Part shown: piece after piece, positions 62,101 to 64,000 of the stretch
Layout: the number at the start of each line of letters is the position of its first letter
How positions within the stretch are numbered: position 1 is the stretch's first letter
Assembly: GCF_031877795.1 (NCBI RefSeq)
Contig: NC_133948.1
Location: 16,756,948 to 16,820,947, forward strand
Direction of reading: 5' to 3'
Source of the DNA: Strix aluco
Lineage: Eukaryota > Chordata > Aves > Strigiformes > Strigidae
Length of the DNA stretch: 64,000 nt
Notes under the pieces: model-generated
What the model was told of the DNA's origin: nothing
Database searches by the model: none
What the model saw: the letters and a program-made list of their open reading frames with translations, nothing else
Translations under genes and position numbers: made by a program

Positions 62101-64000
62101 AGGCGGAGCCGCTGCAGCAGGTGGAGGTCGAGCCCGGCACCTGCGACAACGCCAGCCCGTGGGAGCTGCTGCGGGACAAGTACCAGGTGCTGAGCCCCTG
62201 CCCCGAGGCCACCGCCCGCCAGCCCAGCCCTGGCCAGAAGCCCCGTGGCCGCGAGGCGAACACCAGCCCCCTGGAGAAGGACTTGTCCCCCAGCAAAACT
62301 GCCAGCCTGGAGCACAGTGCAGCGGGGAAGGTGGCCAAAGTGTCCCAGAAGGCCAAGAAGGGAACCAGCGGCTCCCACACCTCTCAGGAAAGAGGCTGTG
62401 GCACGGGGCTCCCTGCAGGCCCCGGCGCCAAGCCGGCTGCCCCCAAAGGCTCCAAACCGGCACAGCTGAAATCTTCAGCAGCTGTGTCTGTTCCCCTCCC
62501 CTTTCTCTGGGCTCCCCTTTTTATTTCCCCCCCTTGGCTCACAGAAACATCTTTTCTTTAGACCACCAAGTTTTTATTTCTGTCAATACCTGCAGGGCAA
62601 CGCTCCGCAGAAGGCGAGCGGAAGTGACCGCCAGGCACTGACTGTCCACACCAAGCCCACGACCACCACCCCGCCCCGACTCTGCTCTGCAGCCTTCCGG
62701 CAAGTCGAGGTAAGTCGTGCCAGTTGCTGCCGGGCTCCGGTCGCAGCCCTGGGCTGCTCCACCAGGCGACTGTCCGGTGTCGCAGCTGGCTTGGGGGCAG
62801 TTTTAGCAGCCGGCATGTACTAGTCTCCCGTGGGATCGGGAGGCAGCAGCCTGGTCTGGATCTTGCTCCGGGTCTCCCTTGTAACCTTCACCATCAGCAT
62901 GTGCTGCGGCAATGCCCACCCTTGCCTAATCCCCGGTGGGACAGCGTGTGCCCCGTGTGTGGCTGGCCCTGGGCAGGTGCAGGGTCGCTCTGCGCCTGCA
63001 GCTGCTGCCCTGGGAGCGGGGTCTGATTCACATTTCGTGGCAGAGATGGTAGCAGTTGGGTGCTGAGCTCCTGCACCTCGGGGTGGGGAGGAAGACAGGG
63101 GCTCCTGCTCCTGACCTGCCTTTCAGATCATGTCAGCCTCTTTTCCTGTCCTTCAGACTGTCCTCATTGGCTCTCAAACTGCCAAATAGTGAAAAGCCTT
63201 CCTCCAGCTTCATCTTCAACTCAGCCCCTCAGCTCCCAGCCTCCCCCCTGACCAGTGGTTGCACTGCCCACCCTTCACACCACCTTTCTCCCCGCAGCAA
63301 GGAGGAGGGGCTCGGCCAGGTCACCTTTGGCTCCTCCAAAAAGAAGGGGCAAAAGCGCCATCATGGAGCAGATGACAGCCCTGGCGCTCTGGCTGCGAAG
63401 GACAAGGATGAAGTCTTCGAGCCCCCCGAAAAGAAGAAGAAGACGAACCATCTCCCTCAGGAGAGCTCAGTGCCCCTCGCAGAGAAGGCGGCGGTGGACA
63501 AGTGCCCCGGCAGTGGTGGGAATGTCAGTTGCTGGAGAGCAGGCCCAAGCAGCAAGTGTCCGAGCCCAGAAGTCACCTGGGCATGGAGCCCACCTCTTCC
63601 CTCAAGAAGAGGAAGAGGAGGATGGAGGAGGCAGGAGAGTGCTGCAGCAGGACACTGTCCTCGGGCAGGTCAGGGGCTGGGGTCACACCTCCGCTCTGCC
63701 TGCGGGCTGGCTCCCTGCGCTGCCACCGGCTGCACGGAGCTGGCTGAGGGTGGCTCCCCCCTCCCCGAGCGCAGCGCTGGGGTGCAGGCGTCCCTGTCCC
63801 CCATTGCCCTGTGGGGAGCTCAGACATCCCCCTCGGGCCTGGCTGGCGCAGGCTGACCCCAGCTGCCTTCCCCAGCTCTAGGGAGGCCGAGTTGGAGCCG
63901 CCGAGCACAAAGTGGCAGCGGACTGTGGCGCCTGAGGCTGGGCAGAGCGACCAGCGCAAGCGCAAGTGGAGGGAAATCCTCAGCAGCCCGAGCCTGGAGC
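61569..64000 (+). CDS. Lysine/arginine-rich, probably nuclear protein, 5' partial, unrecognised
   Basis: Likely exons: 61569-61571 (the ATG alone, directly before GTGAGT), 62022-62483 (donor weak, GCT|GTGTCT), 62596-62709, a piece from about 63155 or 63300 to about 63522, then to 63668, and 63876 to beyond the window. Exon 2 continues MPGPPGPDMPIAEKRTEALR and holds a conserved-looking ASPWELLRDKYQVLSP. Later parts are rich in basic clusters (SSKKKGQKRHH, PPEKKKKTN, SLKKRKRRMEE, DQRKRKWREIL), which look like nuclear or nucleolar localisation signals in a disordered protein. Phases of the third and fourth coding segments do not fit as I read them, and the frame changes by one base near 63,523 without splice sites, so my model is incomplete or the gene is damaged. 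I do not recognise the family. Confidence 0.55.
61580..61790 (+). repeat. G-rich first-intron repeat, G-quadruplex candidate
   Basis: Degenerate units of ggacgggac, gggagcggg and gtgtcgggaccggga recur over about 200 bp immediately after the first donor site, with dozens of GGG runs on the + strand. Confidence 0.7.
62022..62483 (+). CDS. Main N-terminal exon of the Lys/Arg-rich gene
   Basis: Acceptor ccccacag, 154 codons in phase 0. It starts PGPPGPDMPIAEKRTEAL and ends KPAQLKSSAA. An internal ATG at 62043 with a good context (gccccgacATGc) could serve as an alternative start. Ser, Pro, Lys and Gly dominate. Confidence 0.6.
62596..62709 (+). CDS. Second full exon of the Lys/Arg-rich gene
   Basis: Thirty-eight codons, phase 0 at both ends, acceptor acctgcag and strong donor GAG|GTAAGT. 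Encodes GNAPQKASGSDRQALTVHTK, then a Thr/Pro stretch and LCSAAFRQVE. Confidence 0.6.
63876..64000 (+). CDS. Last visible exon of the Lys/Arg-rich gene
   Basis: Acceptor cttccccag. It joins the preceding donor (63668, GGCAG|GTCAGG) in phase and encodes SREAELEPPSTKWQRTVAPE, then QSDQRKRKWREILSSPSLE, running off the window. Confidence 0.6.

Overview
The window looks like avian nuclear DNA. It carries CR1-type LINE fragments in both orientations, an ERVL-type endogenous retrovirus, very GC-rich microchromosome-like stretches, and a clear MORC2 orthologue with short introns. There is no sign of bacterial organisation.

Layout. (1) 1-19,070: the 3' two thirds of MORC2 on the + strand. Sixteen coding exons, all phase-consistent, run from the coiled-coil arm through the CW zinc finger and the chromo-like domain to the stop at 18,205. 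The GHKL ATPase exons lie before position 1. CR1 fragments sit at 1-400 (a reverse transcriptase piece) and 8,567-9,145. (2) 19,070-26,500: no supported gene; one CR1 remnant and a G20 tract. (3) 26,527-27,900: an intronless apelin-receptor-like GPCR on the - strand inside a CpG island, with a polyadenylation signal only 17 nt past the stop. (4) 27,900-33,570: very GC-rich, no supported gene, with a 540-bp degenerate AGCCG repeat. (5) 33,575-38,700: two CR1 tails flanking a small unrecognised multi-exon candidate gene. (6) 40,600-45,330: wreckage of at least one - strand endogenous retrovirus (direct repeats around an env-like fragment, a 284-289 bp tandem repeat, a frameshifted gag fragment). 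(7) 45,335-53,834: AT-rich DNA without recognised genes. (8) 53,835-53,913: a single RABL2-like exon with a one-base deletion. (9) 53,985-59,940: a complete but inactivated env-less ERVL-type provirus on the - strand with LTRs, tRNA-Lys primer site, gag, protease, RT, RNase H, integrase and polypurine tract. (10) 59,941-60,385: a 37-bp minisatellite directly abutting the LTR. (11) 60,390-64,000: a CpG island and the 5' part of an unrecognised lysine/arginine-rich, probably nuclear, protein gene on the + strand.

The genes share no pathway that I can see. MORC2 is a chromatin silencer that acts on retroelements (established knowledge), so its presence beside old proviruses is a coincidence worth noting only as context. 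The clearest oddities are the RABL2-like orphan exon next to the ERVL insertion, the ERC-for-DRY change in the GPCR, the pol gene interrupted only by in-frame stops, and the mosaic base composition between 44 and 60 kb. I did not find a convincing wholly new biological system. The best novel candidates are the unrecognised gene at 35-37 kb and the one at 61.5-64 kb.
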